From: CAZFLY01 sp964519995
GTDB taxonomy: Bacteria > Planctomycetota > Phycisphaerae > Sedimentisphaerales > Anaerobacaceae
Reading direction: 5' to 3'
Length of the DNA stretch: 26,913 bases
NCBI GenBank assembly: GCA_964519995.1
Contig: CAZFLY010000040.1
Location: 1 to 26,913, forward strand
Shown: piece by piece, positions 14,964 to 22,466 of the stretch
Layout: each line of letters opens with the position of its first letter
Numbering within the stretch: position 1 is the stretch's first letter
Translations under genes and position numbers: made by a program
Notes under the pieces: model-generated
Told to the model about the DNA's origin: nothing
Databases searched by the model: none
Seen by the model: only the letters and a program-made list of their open reading frames with translations

Positions 14964-16733
14964 TTAATTTATTATTTTATAAATAGAATACGATTGTCCT
15001 GCGATCTTTAATTTGTAATGATTTCCCAAAACATCGATTTGTGATTCAGTTCCTGATAGAAGTTCAAAATCGTTTGCGCTGATGTTTAATGTGAATTCTG
15101 CGGATACGTCTCTGGCAGCTGGATTAAAAATAGCCAGAATTATTTCTTCCCCCGCTGCGCGTGCAAATATAAATGGATACGTATTTTCTTTGGCATAGAC
15201 GGGGACAAATTCTGCGTATGCTGCTAAAGCAGGTTCAGACTTTTTTAATTTAATTAATTTTCGAACTTGATTTAAAAGAGACTTTGGGTTTTTTTCCTGT
15301 GCTTCGACATTAGGTGCATCCTCAGCGCTATCGACAGGCAAGTACAATTTCTCTGTTGGGGCAGTGGAAAATCCCAGGTTTTTGCCTGATGTCCATTGCA
15401 TAGGTGTACGTCCCCCGGCGCGGGGTTTATACGCACCTTCAACATGTGGATTTCCATACAATTGCCTCATGCCGATTTCATTGCCATAGTAAATAAATGG
15501 TATGCCGGGCATTGCCATTGAGAAGGCAATAATCATTTCCATTTCTTTATCCGTACGCTTAATGTTTAACCGTGATAAGTCGTGGTTACCAAGTGGGAGC
15601 AAGATATACCCTTTGCCTTTGGTTTTGTGATATTGATCTAAATACATGTAAAGGAAATTGGTGATATTTCCTTTTCCTTCTTTATCGAAGAAGCTATGTC
15701 CTTCTGAATAGCCATTGAGTATTCGCCAACTCTCTTTTTGTAAAAGGTCGTTATAGCCTGGAAACCAGTGATAAAAATCGGCATGAAAACCACCGCCGTC
15801 AAGAGCTGATTCGGGGTGTGACCATTCAGCCACCATGAACGATCCTGGATACTCATTATCCATAATTCCGCGTATTTCATTCCAGAATTTTTTAGTGCCT
15901 TCGTCTCTTGTATTATAAAGCTGGTCGTTCCTTGTAATATTGGCGTTTTTGACTAAAGCACCTGCCATATCTGCCCTGAATCCGTCGGCACCCATGTTCA
16001 TCCAGAACCTTAAGATTTTCTTTAATTCTTTCTGTAACTCAAGAATGTCAGGGTGATCGATGGGTAACATCCAGTCTTCTTCAGGTTTGGCAAAACCGTA
16101 GTTCAATGCAGGCTGGCTCCAGTAAAAATTACGCATAAACTGGCCGTTTCGCCTACCGTAACCTTTAATAAAAGCATCTTTATAAGCATCAGGCGGATTT
16201 ATCCATGTATTATCAGTCCAAATATACCAATTGGAATATCTGTTTTTTTCTTGTTTAGCAGATGCCTGAAACCATGGATGTTCTATACTTGTGTAACTAA
16301 TTACATAATCGAATAAAATTTTCAGACCACGTTTTTCAGCTTCGTCAAACAACCGTTTTGCATCATCATTGGTACCATAACGGGATGCCACCTTGTAAAA
16401 ATCCGACACATCATAACCTGCATCGTTGAAAGGTGACTCGAAAAAGGGATTGATCCAGATACCATCTACGCCAAGACTTTTAACATAATCCAGCTTTTCG
16501 ATAATACCCTGTAAATCCCCGATGCCGTCACCATTTGTATCATAAAACGTCTGTGGATAAATTTGATAAAATACTGCATTATTAAGCCATCCCGGACAAT
16601 CGGGAATGTTATATTCTCCCGTAATCTCTCCAGATTCAAACGAGATTCTATTGTTATTTGTTACGTTAAGATGATTGCATCCAGCAATAGATAGGATTAA
16701 AAACGAAGATAGAATAAATTGTTTTTGTTTCAT
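14964..16733 (-). CDS. GH13 alpha-amylase-family lipoprotein with altered conserved region I
   Basis: The product has 589 residues and starts with a lipoprotein signal (MKQKQFILSSFLILSIAGCN, lipobox IAGC, lipidated Cys19), so it should be membrane-anchored outside the cytoplasm. The barrel has the GH13 core: FYQIYPQTFYDTNGDGIGDL, the nucleophile Asp255 in GFRADMAG, the acid/base Glu303 in VAEW, and the transition-state Asp385 in LPLGNHD. The layout resembles the oligo-1,6-glucosidase/trehalose synthase branch. However, region I, normally D-x-V-x-N-H, reads DYVISY (142-147), so both the Asn and the conserved substrate-contacting His are replaced. Specificity or even activity is therefore uncertain. 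The start lacks an obvious strong ribosome binding site. Confidence 0.88.
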   Translation of the reverse strand: MKQKQFILSSFLILSIAGCNHLNVTNNNRISFESGEITGEYNIPDCPGWLNNAVFYQIYPQTFYDTNGDGIGDLQGIIEKLDYVKSLGVDGIWINPFFESPFNDAGYDVSDFYKVASRYGTNDDAKRLFDEAEKRGLKILFDYVISYTSIEHPWFQASAKQEKNRYSNWYIWTDNTWINPPDAYKDAFIKGYGRRNGQFMRNFYWSQPALNYGFAKPEEDWMLPIDHPDILELQKELKKILRFWMNMGADGFRADMAGALVKNANITRNDQLYNTRDEGTKKFWNEIRGIMDNEYPGSFMVAEWSHPESALDGGGFHADFYHWFPGYNDLLQKESWRILNGYSEGHSFFDKEGKGNITNFLYMYLDQYHKTKGKGYILLPLGNHDLSRLNIKRTDKEMEMIIAFSMAMPGIPFIYYGNEIGMRQLYGNPHVEGAYKPRAGGRTPMQWTSGKNLGFSTAPTEKLYLPVDSAEDAPNVEAQEKNPKSLLNQVRKLIKLKKSEPALAAYAEFVPVYAKENTYPFIFARAAGEEIILAIFNPAARDVSAEFTLNISANDFELLSGTESQIDVLGNHYKLKIAGQSYSIYKIIN

Positions 16734-16899
16734 TTGAAAAAACTCCCGGATTTACAACTGTCGGTAAATTTAATAAAGTGATTGATAAACGCCATGTGCG
16801 ACAATTTTATGAATCAGATGTATAAAAATCAAATACTTAACAAAAAGATTAATAATGAGAAATTCTAAAACGACGAGAAGTGCAATTGGGCCGGTCCCC

Positions 16900-16962
16900 G
16901 GAATTCAGAATCGACAAGATTTGCATGATCTGATACTGTTCAAGTTAAGTCCTGTTAAGTAG
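16900..16962 (+). pseudogene. 3' remnant of a second GH27 alpha-galactosidase gene
   Basis: The plus strand reads GIQNRQDLHDLILFKLSPVK and then TAG at 16960-16962. The intact GH27 protein ends IPSHDVILLRLSPVK, and the nucleotides gttaagtcctgt are identical in both. Only about 15-20 codons are recognisable, and the frame upstream does not look like GH27. It is the stump of a duplicated alpha-galactosidase gene. It converges on a GH3 remnant with a hairpin terminator between the two. Confidence 0.6.
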
Positions 16963-17009
16963 GTCACACTGTGGTTCTTCACATAAAGCGGAGGTAATGT
17001 GGCAAAAGA

Positions 17010-17028
17010 CCCGCAGTAATGCTGCGGG
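17010..17028 (-). terminator. Terminator hairpin left from the lost GH3 gene
   Basis: A perfect 7-bp GC-rich stem (cccgcag / ctgcggg) encloses the loop taatg. On the minus strand it is followed by tcttttgcc, a modest T-run, and it lies 18 bases past the stop codon of the GH3 remnant. It probably ended that gene when intact. Confidence 0.6.
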
Positions 17029-17045
17029 CTGAGTGCTGTTGATTT

Positions 17046-17144
17046 CTAATAGGTTAGGCCGTAATTAAATTCGAATAGTGGGTCGTAGTCGGCGTCGCCT
17101 ATATTGATTGGTATTTGGTTCATTGAGCGAGGCCAAGTGAATTT
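17046..17144 (-). pseudogene. 3' remnant of a GH3 beta-glucosidase or beta-xylosidase gene
   Basis: The minus strand reads KFTWPRSMNQIPINIGDADY, then DPLFEFNYGLTY and TAG at 17046-17048. This is the characteristic end of a GH3 enzyme (pattern FTWPRS-x-Q-x-P-x-N-x-GD-x-x-YDPLF-x-F-x-YGL-x-Y). Codons upstream of 17144 stay open for a while but no longer resemble GH3, so the break lies there. GH3 beta-glucosidase is exactly the activity missing from the otherwise well-stocked glycan locus here, so its loss or relocation is meaningful. Confidence 0.8.
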
Positions 17145-17377
17145 TCGGCAGAAGGGAGATTGATATGCTGGCTTAGATTTTAAAGATATTAACGAGCGAT
17201 ACACATTTTTGGCCTGATGAATATCAATTCAGCCACCGGATATACCTGCAAGAGGGCAAAAACTCATCCTTAAATCTTCCTAAAAGCTTATATAATAAAA
17301 CCTTATGTAATTTTCATGATATACATCATGTGTATTTTATAGTGTATTAATTTTCCTTAATAATCAGAAAATTTGTT
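17145..17377. other. AT-rich intergenic sequence without recognisable genes
   Basis: This part of the 878-base gap 16734-17611 has no convincing ORF on either strand. It contains many TTAAT/TATAAT-like strings and a short dyad around catgatatacatcatg, but nothing I can name. The stretch 16734-16899 on the other side of the remnants is likewise AT-rich and empty. Confidence 0.4.
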
Positions 17378-17407
17378 TTGACAAGAACATGGAAAAATGG
17401 TTAAAAT
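17378..17407 (+). promoter_or_regulatory. Sigma-70-type promoter for the PEP-CTERM gene at 17660
   Basis: A perfect -35 box TTGACA (17378-17383) is followed after 18 bases by TAAAAT (17402-17407), a five-of-six match to the -10 consensus. Transcription would begin near 17414, giving a leader of about 245 bases before the start codon. This is the best promoter match I found in the window. Confidence 0.65.
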
Positions 17408-17413
17408 AGGAGA

Positions 17414-17659
17414 TATAGTGTATTGCGTATAAGTACGTAATACATAATATGTTATTTCCACTCGGTTAGTCTGTGATCTTGATGTACTGAAACTGGAGGA
17501 GGGGTTGAAGCTCTAAGCGAAGCTTAGTAGCGCATCAACCTCCAGCCAAAAATAGGCTGCCCACCGGAAGGGGAATATCAAGTGTTGTAGTAAGTCTGTA
17601 GGCAAAAATGTATGTCTATGGACAAGTGTATAACATTGAAAGAGGGAGGAGTGTTAAAG
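17414..17659 (+). ncRNA. Structured 5' leader of the PEP-CTERM gene
   Basis: Two strong foldings follow the promoter. The first is GTATTGCGTA (17420-17429) with TACGTAATAC (17434-17443), nine of ten pairs and a 4-base loop. The second is a larger stem with CTGGAG plus GTTGA (17493-17508, interrupted by a 5-base bulge) pairing with TCAACCTCCAG (17535-17545), capped by the perfect inner hairpin CTAAGC-gaa-GCTTAG (17513-17527). A further CCC...GGGG pairing may follow near 17571. I could not match it to any riboswitch class I know. It may control or stabilise the mRNA of an abundant secreted protein. Confidence 0.4.
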
Positions 17660-18379
17660 ATGAAACGAGTAGTATTTGTTTTAATGTGTGTGTGTTTGGT
17701 GACATCGATGACAAGTTTTGCTGGTATTGTAACTGTGTATGAGAACGATTATGAAGGCGAGACTGTAGGCGATGGATTCACGGAGGGGAGCGCCTGGCAC
17801 TGGACTAATGGAGCGATGACGCAGCATGCAGCCGTGTATGCGGACTATTATTGCGGAGGCATCGTAGTTGAGCATACCGGAACGATAGACAATTCCGCAG
17901 GAGCAGCGGCCTCAGACTGTCGATTTGGTTCAAAGTGGGACATCACGTTGGCTGGAAACACCAGTGCCGATCCGGCGGATTATACCATTTCGTTTGATTT
18001 ACGCAGCGTCTCCGGTAACTGGGATCCTATCCCGTTAGAATTTTTTGTTCTTACCAAACTCGGCGGTACTGCTGATAATGGATATGGATCTGGTGCTATG
18101 GATATTGCTCAAGCTGACTGCTGTGTCCATATAGAGAAAAACCTGACTGAATTGACCGCTGGCTGGTGGCAGGGAACCGATTGGGACATGACGGAACCCA
18201 CGTGGTCTATTGAGCTTGGTGGTCCGGGGTGGCCGGGTACATCAGTATCCGCAGGTGAGCCGGCGTGGGACCAGGTGTGGACTATGGATAATCTCAAAAT
18301 TACCATGATTCCGGAGCCAGCAACAATAGCTCTGCTGGGTCTTGGCTCTCTGGCGTTGCTCAGACGTCGGAAGTCGTAA
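17660..18379 (+). CDS. PEP-CTERM protein with a probable beta-sandwich (CBM-like) body
   Basis: I prefer the ATG at 17660: GGGAGGAG lies 8 bases before it, and it opens a clean signal peptide (MKRVVFVLMCVCLVTSMTSF, cleaved after AG). That leaves 239 residues. The body begins TVYENDYEGETVGDGFTEGS, has many Trp, Asp and Gly residues, and ends a predicted strand with WDQVWTMDNLKITMIP. This is the layout of jelly-roll LamG/CBM-like domains often found in PEP-CTERM proteins. The tail IPEPATIALLGLGSLALLRR with RKS is a textbook PEP-CTERM signal for exosortase processing. It has its own promoter, leader and terminator, so it is a single-gene unit. Binding of a polysaccharide is a reasonable guess only. 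Confidence 0.85.
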   Translation: MKRVVFVLMCVCLVTSMTSFAGIVTVYENDYEGETVGDGFTEGSAWHWTNGAMTQHAAVYADYYCGGIVVEHTGTIDNSAGAAASDCRFGSKWDITLAGNTSADPADYTISFDLRSVSGNWDPIPLEFFVLTKLGGTADNGYGSGAMDIAQADCCVHIEKNLTELTAGWWQGTDWDMTEPTWSIELGGPGWPGTSVSAGEPAWDQVWTMDNLKITMIPEPATIALLGLGSLALLRRRKS

Positions 18380-18429
18380 CACGTAGCAGATTGCCTCGAG
18401 GGAACCTGTAGTACGTACGTAAGAAAAAT

Positions 18430-18469
18430 AATACTCCTCTTGGCTGTGTATTCGGCCAAGGGGAGTATT
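18430..18469 (+). terminator. Strong rho-independent terminator after the PEP-CTERM gene
   Basis: A 15-bp stem (18430-18444 with 18455-18469; aatactcctcttggc against gccaaggggagtatt, one G-U pair) has a 10-base loop and runs into tttctat. On the other strand it is preceded by an A-run (aagaaaaata), so it may act in both directions. Confidence 0.85.
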
Positions 18470-18594
18470 TCTATACTTCTGTACCAGGTCAGAAACATCT
18501 TTGGATCCCCTATACTGATGACTTAGTGAGTGCATACTGTATAGATGCAGCAGGGGATTCTGTAAGAAAGTCCGTGGCTGTGGTAATGTCAATC

Positions 18595-18723
18595 TTAAGC
18601 TTGTGTTTCCTCGGGTATGGAACGTCCATCGGGCTCCTTGCCGTCTCTGATTTTTGCCACCGTTTCCGAAAAAAGAATATCTTTTCTCTCCTTGTAGGTC
18701 AGCAAAATACGCATGACGATCAT
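18595..18723 (-). CDS. Small ORF of unknown function, second in a minus-strand pair
   Basis: The ORF has 42 codons reading MIVMRILLTYKERKDILFSE, then TVAKIRDGKEPDGRSIPEET and QA. The GGGGGAG just before the ATG is a good ribosome binding site, and the gene starts 28 bases after the end of the preceding decayed ORF, so the two look co-transcribed. The charged, protein-like composition argues for a real or once-real gene. I recognise no domain. An overlapping ORF in another frame (18510-18629) also has a plausible ribosome binding site, which leaves open a further frameshift. Confidence 0.35.
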   Translation of the reverse strand: MIVMRILLTYKERKDILFSETVAKIRDGKEPDGRSIPEETQA

Positions 18724-18750
18724 CGCTCCCCCATGGTTGGTTCTTCTCCA

Positions 18751-19069
18751 CTATTCTGAATCTGGGTCGTCGAGCCGACGGCAGAAATCAAGCATCAGTT
18801 CATTGGTCTGCTTCACTCGTGAATATTCTTTAGTGCGATCGGCATGATAGAGTATTGCTAATGCTTTGATCTACCAGGAATTTATCAGACGGATCATCAG
18901 GCATTTCCGCTTTGATGATTTCTTCAATCGCTCGCAAGCGCCTTTCGTCATAGCTGTCAACTATTGACTGAACATCCCTTTTCTTGCTGTCCCTCAATAT
19001 CCTGCTTTCCGCTACTGTATCACCTGCTCCAACGAGCAAGGCAATTGATGCAAGAACGGCCGGGAACAT
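18751..19069 (-). pseudogene. Small signal-anchored protein gene broken by a frameshift
   Basis: From the ATG at 19069 the frame reads MFPAVLASIALLVGAGDTVA (a signal or membrane anchor), then a charged stretch including RILRDSKKRDVQSIVDSYDE, and reaches DKFLVDQ near 18870. That frame then soon stops, while another frame continues in coding-like fashion as KALAILYHADRTKEYSRVKQ, TNELMLDFCRRLDDPDSE, and stops at TAG 18751-18753. A small indel near 18866-18872 would join them into one protein of about 105 residues. I do not recognise the family. The ORF has no strong ribosome binding site. Confidence 0.4.
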
Positions 19070-19208
19070 GGTGCCAAGACGGTGCTTTTATCGAGTAAAC
19101 ATCTTTAACCTTCGTTTGGTTAATGTTAGCCTTCCAAAAATTCGTATATGATTTTGTGGGTATCCATTCTCCTGTCCAAGGGATGTGAAGGATGAAAGCC
19201 CCTCTACT

Positions 19209-22025
19209 TTACATCTGAACGTTTTGTTTTTTGCCTTTATATAAAATAACCTTGTCCGGATTCTCTGTAATTTCTACCCCCGTTCCATGATTTTCTTTCA
19301 CGAGAATGATATGAAAATAACGCTCCTGGAGTATGCCCGGAAACGTGCCTTTTCGGTCGTCGATTGTGAGTCGGCGTTTTGCATCATCCCAATGAAAAGA
19401 AATCGTTGAATATATGCCCTTTTCATAATTGTAATTGTCGTTCTCGTCTTCATACAATATGAAACTTCCATCGGCGCCGGGGTAAAGACGCAATTCAATT
19501 GGATCGACCGGTTTTTCAGTGGAATATTGAAGGAATGGTCCCATTGGTATGATGGAGCCTGACCTCACGAGTAGGGGAATCTTATCGATTGGGGCATCTG
19601 CGGTAATTGTCTGGCCGCCTGGAATGGTCTGTCCGGTCCAAAAGTTTATCCATTGATTCTTAGCAGGCAGATAGACAGACCGAGTCCTATCTCTTTTCTC
19701 GACGATTTTTTCTTTAGCGTGAATGTCCGGTGTCTTCCAGAAGAGCTTGGCCCTGAAGGCGCCTGCGACTGAGTTTGAGGTCTCGAATTTAAAATCGTAT
19801 TCTTTTCCAGCCTCCAGTTCCACCGGAGCGGTATAAAATTCCACAGACCAGTAATTACAGGGGAGCTCTTTGCCATCGAGAAAAACTCTTTTTGGTCCGA
19901 AGCTTTTCATATGGAATCGGTGTTGCCCCGTTTGAGTGGGGATGAGCTTGCCCTCCCAGCGGACGGCGAATGTTGGATCGGTAATATAATCAGGCCAGCC
20001 GGTGTACCAGAAAAGATTGATGTTGGGCTCGATCTGTTCATGGCAGAGCTCTTTGAATTCGTCATCGTTGTAGTACTTAGCGACCAGGCCCGGCTTGCCG
20101 TCTTTGGTTTTGAAGTGCTCAGGTGATATGATGATGCTGTCCTCCGGTGGGCGATGGATCATATATTCCGTCACAGGACAGACCATTATTGCTGGACCGA
20201 ACATAAATTGGTCATCAATGGAATAAGTTTTCTTGTCGTCTGTGAAATCCATGGGTAAGCCACGCATGATGGTATAGCCATTGTTTGTGACCTTCCAGGC
20301 AAGTGAATAGATGTAGGGCAGTAATCGATAGCGCAGATTGTCAAACTTCACCATCGATTCCACGAATTCGCCGAACTCCCAAATTTCACGCGGGGTCTCC
20401 GACCCGTGCGATCGGAAGATGGGGCTGAACGTGCCGAACTGGAACATGCGGGCATAAAACTCCTGATAGGCGGGATCCTTGCCACCGTTTGAGAAAACAC
20501 CCTCGTAACTACCAATGACAAAAGCACCGATATCGAACGTCCAATACGGAATGCCGGACATGCAGTGATTTATCCCTGCAGCGATCTGTTTTTTATAAAC
20601 GTCCCAGTTGGCTCCGATGTCTCCCGACCATGTCGTCACGGCATTTCGTTGTTGGCCTGCGAAGGTTGAGCGAGTGAGGATATAGGCACGTCTCTGATCG
20701 GTTTCTTCGCGCAGATTCTTGTACAGAGCATCGGTCATAGACAGTGAATAGGCATTGAGATACCTGGCCCAGGAGCCGAGATGATTGGTGCCGATCCTTT
20801 TCATTTCGTACTCTGTTGCTTCTTTTGTAAGGGCGTTAACAACATCCGGCTCAGTTGAGTCAATCCACCAGCCGTCGATGCCTGTGGAATAAAGGCCTTT
20901 TTTCAGGTGGTCCCAGTACAACTGATTAGCTGCGGGATTAAATGCGTCGTAGTACTTAAATCCGGCCCAGCCGAATTGGTCATATAGATATCCTTTTGCA
21001 TCCATCTCTTTGAAAACGGGAGTATTAGGTCCAAGTCCCGGCCAGATGGAGATCATGACGTGGAAATTCTGACCGTGTAATATGTCGATCATTTCTTTTG
21101 GATTGGAGAATTTTTTCTCGTCGAAGAACAGTTGGCTCCAGTTTTCTCTGCCGCCCCAATAGTTCCAGTCCTGAATGATATTATCTATGGGGATTTTCTT
21201 CTCACGGTATTGCCGGGCGACGCTCAATAGTTCATCGCGATTTTTATAGTGTTCCTTGCTTTGCCAGTATCCGTAGGCCCATTTGCCATACATAGGGGCC
21301 TGACCGGTAAGGTCTCTATATCTGGTAATGATTTCATCCATGTTTTGGCCGTATATGAAATAGTAATCGATACTATCACCCACATCGGACCAAAACGATG
21401 CTTTCTCCTTGTCATCTTTAAAAATGGTTTTTGAATAATTGCCCCAAAGTATGCCATATCCCTGGGTAGAAATCAGAAACGGGGTGACCGCGTCAGTATT
21501 AGTCTGCACTAATTTGACTGTATGACCACGATAGTTCATGTAACCATGTTGGTGCTGCCCGAGGCCGTAAATGCCTTCATCCGGTGTCAGTTTGAAGTCC
21601 TGCTGAATACTGAAGGCTTTTTCGTGCTCCATCTCAACCGGCGTAATAATGGCCTTTCCAATCTCTTTGAGGATGACCTTGTTATTGTGCGTAAAATATT
21701 CAAGTTTGCCATCGTTTTTTGATATGTTTACTGTGATTTCCCCGGAACCCAATGTGATTGTTTTGGGTTCCTCTTGAAAATTGACGTTCACATCCAGCAA
21801 GCTGTTCTGGATAACGATTAGGCTCTTTTTTTCAGGTGTCCTATTAGGTAGCCATTTAACAACACGGACTATGTCCTCTGCATAGAACTGTACCTTCACA
21901 TTCAGTTTGTCGGTCTGCAGTTGAGCACCGTTTGGGATGTGTTGAACCGTTGCCTGAGCCAGTGGACATTGAAAAGTCATAAACGCAAGAATTGAGCTGA
22001 GAATTACGATGTTTCGGATTTTCAT
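19209..22025 (-). CDS. Secreted GH31 alpha-xylosidase or alpha-glucosidase with a PA14 domain
   Basis: The product has 938 residues with a signal peptide (residues 1-25, cleaved near AQA). The N-terminal beta-sandwich (30-230) is followed by the GH31 barrel: KWAYGYWQSKEHY, the nucleophile Asp389 in GWWIDSTEPD and the acid/base Asp469 in TWSGDIGANW. The GWWIDSTEPD version of the nucleophile motif and YWQSK are typical of alpha-xylosidases. Residues about 644-768 form a PA14 domain (GLVAKYYNDDEF, then PTFAVRWEGKL, then GQHRFHMKSFGPKRVFLDGK), inserted before the last C-terminal beta domain. In bacterial xyloglucan enzymes PA14 inserts are linked to longer substrates. With XylA and XylB nearby, removing xylose from xyloglucan fragments is the most likely role. 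The ribosome binding site is weak. Confidence 0.92.
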   Translation of the reverse strand: MKIRNIVILSSILAFMTFQCPLAQATVQHIPNGAQLQTDKLNVKVQFYAEDIVRVVKWLPNRTPEKKSLIVIQNSLLDVNVNFQEEPKTITLGSGEITVNISKNDGKLEYFTHNNKVILKEIGKAIITPVEMEHEKAFSIQQDFKLTPDEGIYGLGQHQHGYMNYRGHTVKLVQTNTDAVTPFLISTQGYGILWGNYSKTIFKDDKEKASFWSDVGDSIDYYFIYGQNMDEIITRYRDLTGQAPMYGKWAYGYWQSKEHYKNRDELLSVARQYREKKIPIDNIIQDWNYWGGRENWSQLFFDEKKFSNPKEMIDILHGQNFHVMISIWPGLGPNTPVFKEMDAKGYLYDQFGWAGFKYYDAFNPAANQLYWDHLKKGLYSTGIDGWWIDSTEPDVVNALTKEATEYEMKRIGTNHLGSWARYLNAYSLSMTDALYKNLREETDQRRAYILTRSTFAGQQRNAVTTWSGDIGANWDVYKKQIAAGINHCMSGIPYWTFDIGAFVIGSYEGVFSNGGKDPAYQEFYARMFQFGTFSPIFRSHGSETPREIWEFGEFVESMVKFDNLRYRLLPYIYSLAWKVTNNGYTIMRGLPMDFTDDKKTYSIDDQFMFGPAIMVCPVTEYMIHRPPEDSIIISPEHFKTKDGKPGLVAKYYNDDEFKELCHEQIEPNINLFWYTGWPDYITDPTFAVRWEGKLIPTQTGQHRFHMKSFGPKRVFLDGKELPCNYWSVEFYTAPVELEAGKEYDFKFETSNSVAGAFRAKLFWKTPDIHAKEKIVEKRDRTRSVYLPAKNQWINFWTGQTIPGGQTITADAPIDKIPLLVRSGSIIPMGPFLQYSTEKPVDPIELRLYPGADGSFILYEDENDNYNYEKGIYSTISFHWDDAKRRLTIDDRKGTFPGILQERYFHIILVKENHGTGVEITENPDKVILYKGKKQNVQM

Positions 22026-22383
22026 TGTGTCATCTCATTCATGTTATTGTAATCATATATAAAGTTACCTTTTGGTTTCGCATCTTGCGTTTGTAGCAAG
22101 TTTTCTTCGCTTCTGTATCTTACTACATAGTTCAATGTATTTAAGACTCGAACATGGTCGTCACAAGCTATCTTATACAGAAAGGAGCATTATAGCCCAT
22201 TTTGCTGACAAAGAGGGAAAGTTTTTTGGGTAGCGCAATCGCCGGAAGATAATAATTATATGGCAAACAAGACAATTAAAAGAAGCATCCTGATATTAGC
22301 GAGAAGGCCCAGCCAACTACCCACGCTCGGGCAGTTGCGAGACCGTGGAGCGATTGTTGAATTGTGTCCGACACTAACTGTTG

Positions 22384-22411
22384 TTGTGAATATATCGATA
22401 TTTCCTATAAT
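22384..22411 (+). promoter_or_regulatory. Probable promoter of the carbamoyltransferase operon
   Basis: TTGTGA (22384-22389) is followed after 16 bases by a perfect TATAAT (22406-22411), about 55 bases before the chosen start codon. The -10 is excellent and the -35 moderate. The rest of the 441-base divergent gap (22026-22466) holds only a doubtful 51-codon ORF from 22260 to 22415, which overlaps this promoter. Confidence 0.5.
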
Positions 22412-22466
22412 ATAGATTTAGCTTTTTACCGATATGTGCCAGGGAGGCTCACAGGGGAATGACGAT

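Noticed and set aside
18510..18629. 39-codon minus-strand ORF overlapping the 42-codon ORF at 18595-18723
   Set aside because: It has a plausible AAGGAG before its ATG, but it overlaps a better candidate in another frame. I cannot tell a separate gene from a frameshifted continuation, so it is mentioned only as part of the decaying cluster.
22260..22415. 51-codon plus-strand ORF (MANKTIKRSILILARRPSQL...) before the carbamoyltransferase gene
   Set aside because: There is no properly spaced ribosome binding site, and it overlaps the best -10 box (TATAAT 22406-22411) of the downstream operon. The composition is only mildly protein-like.
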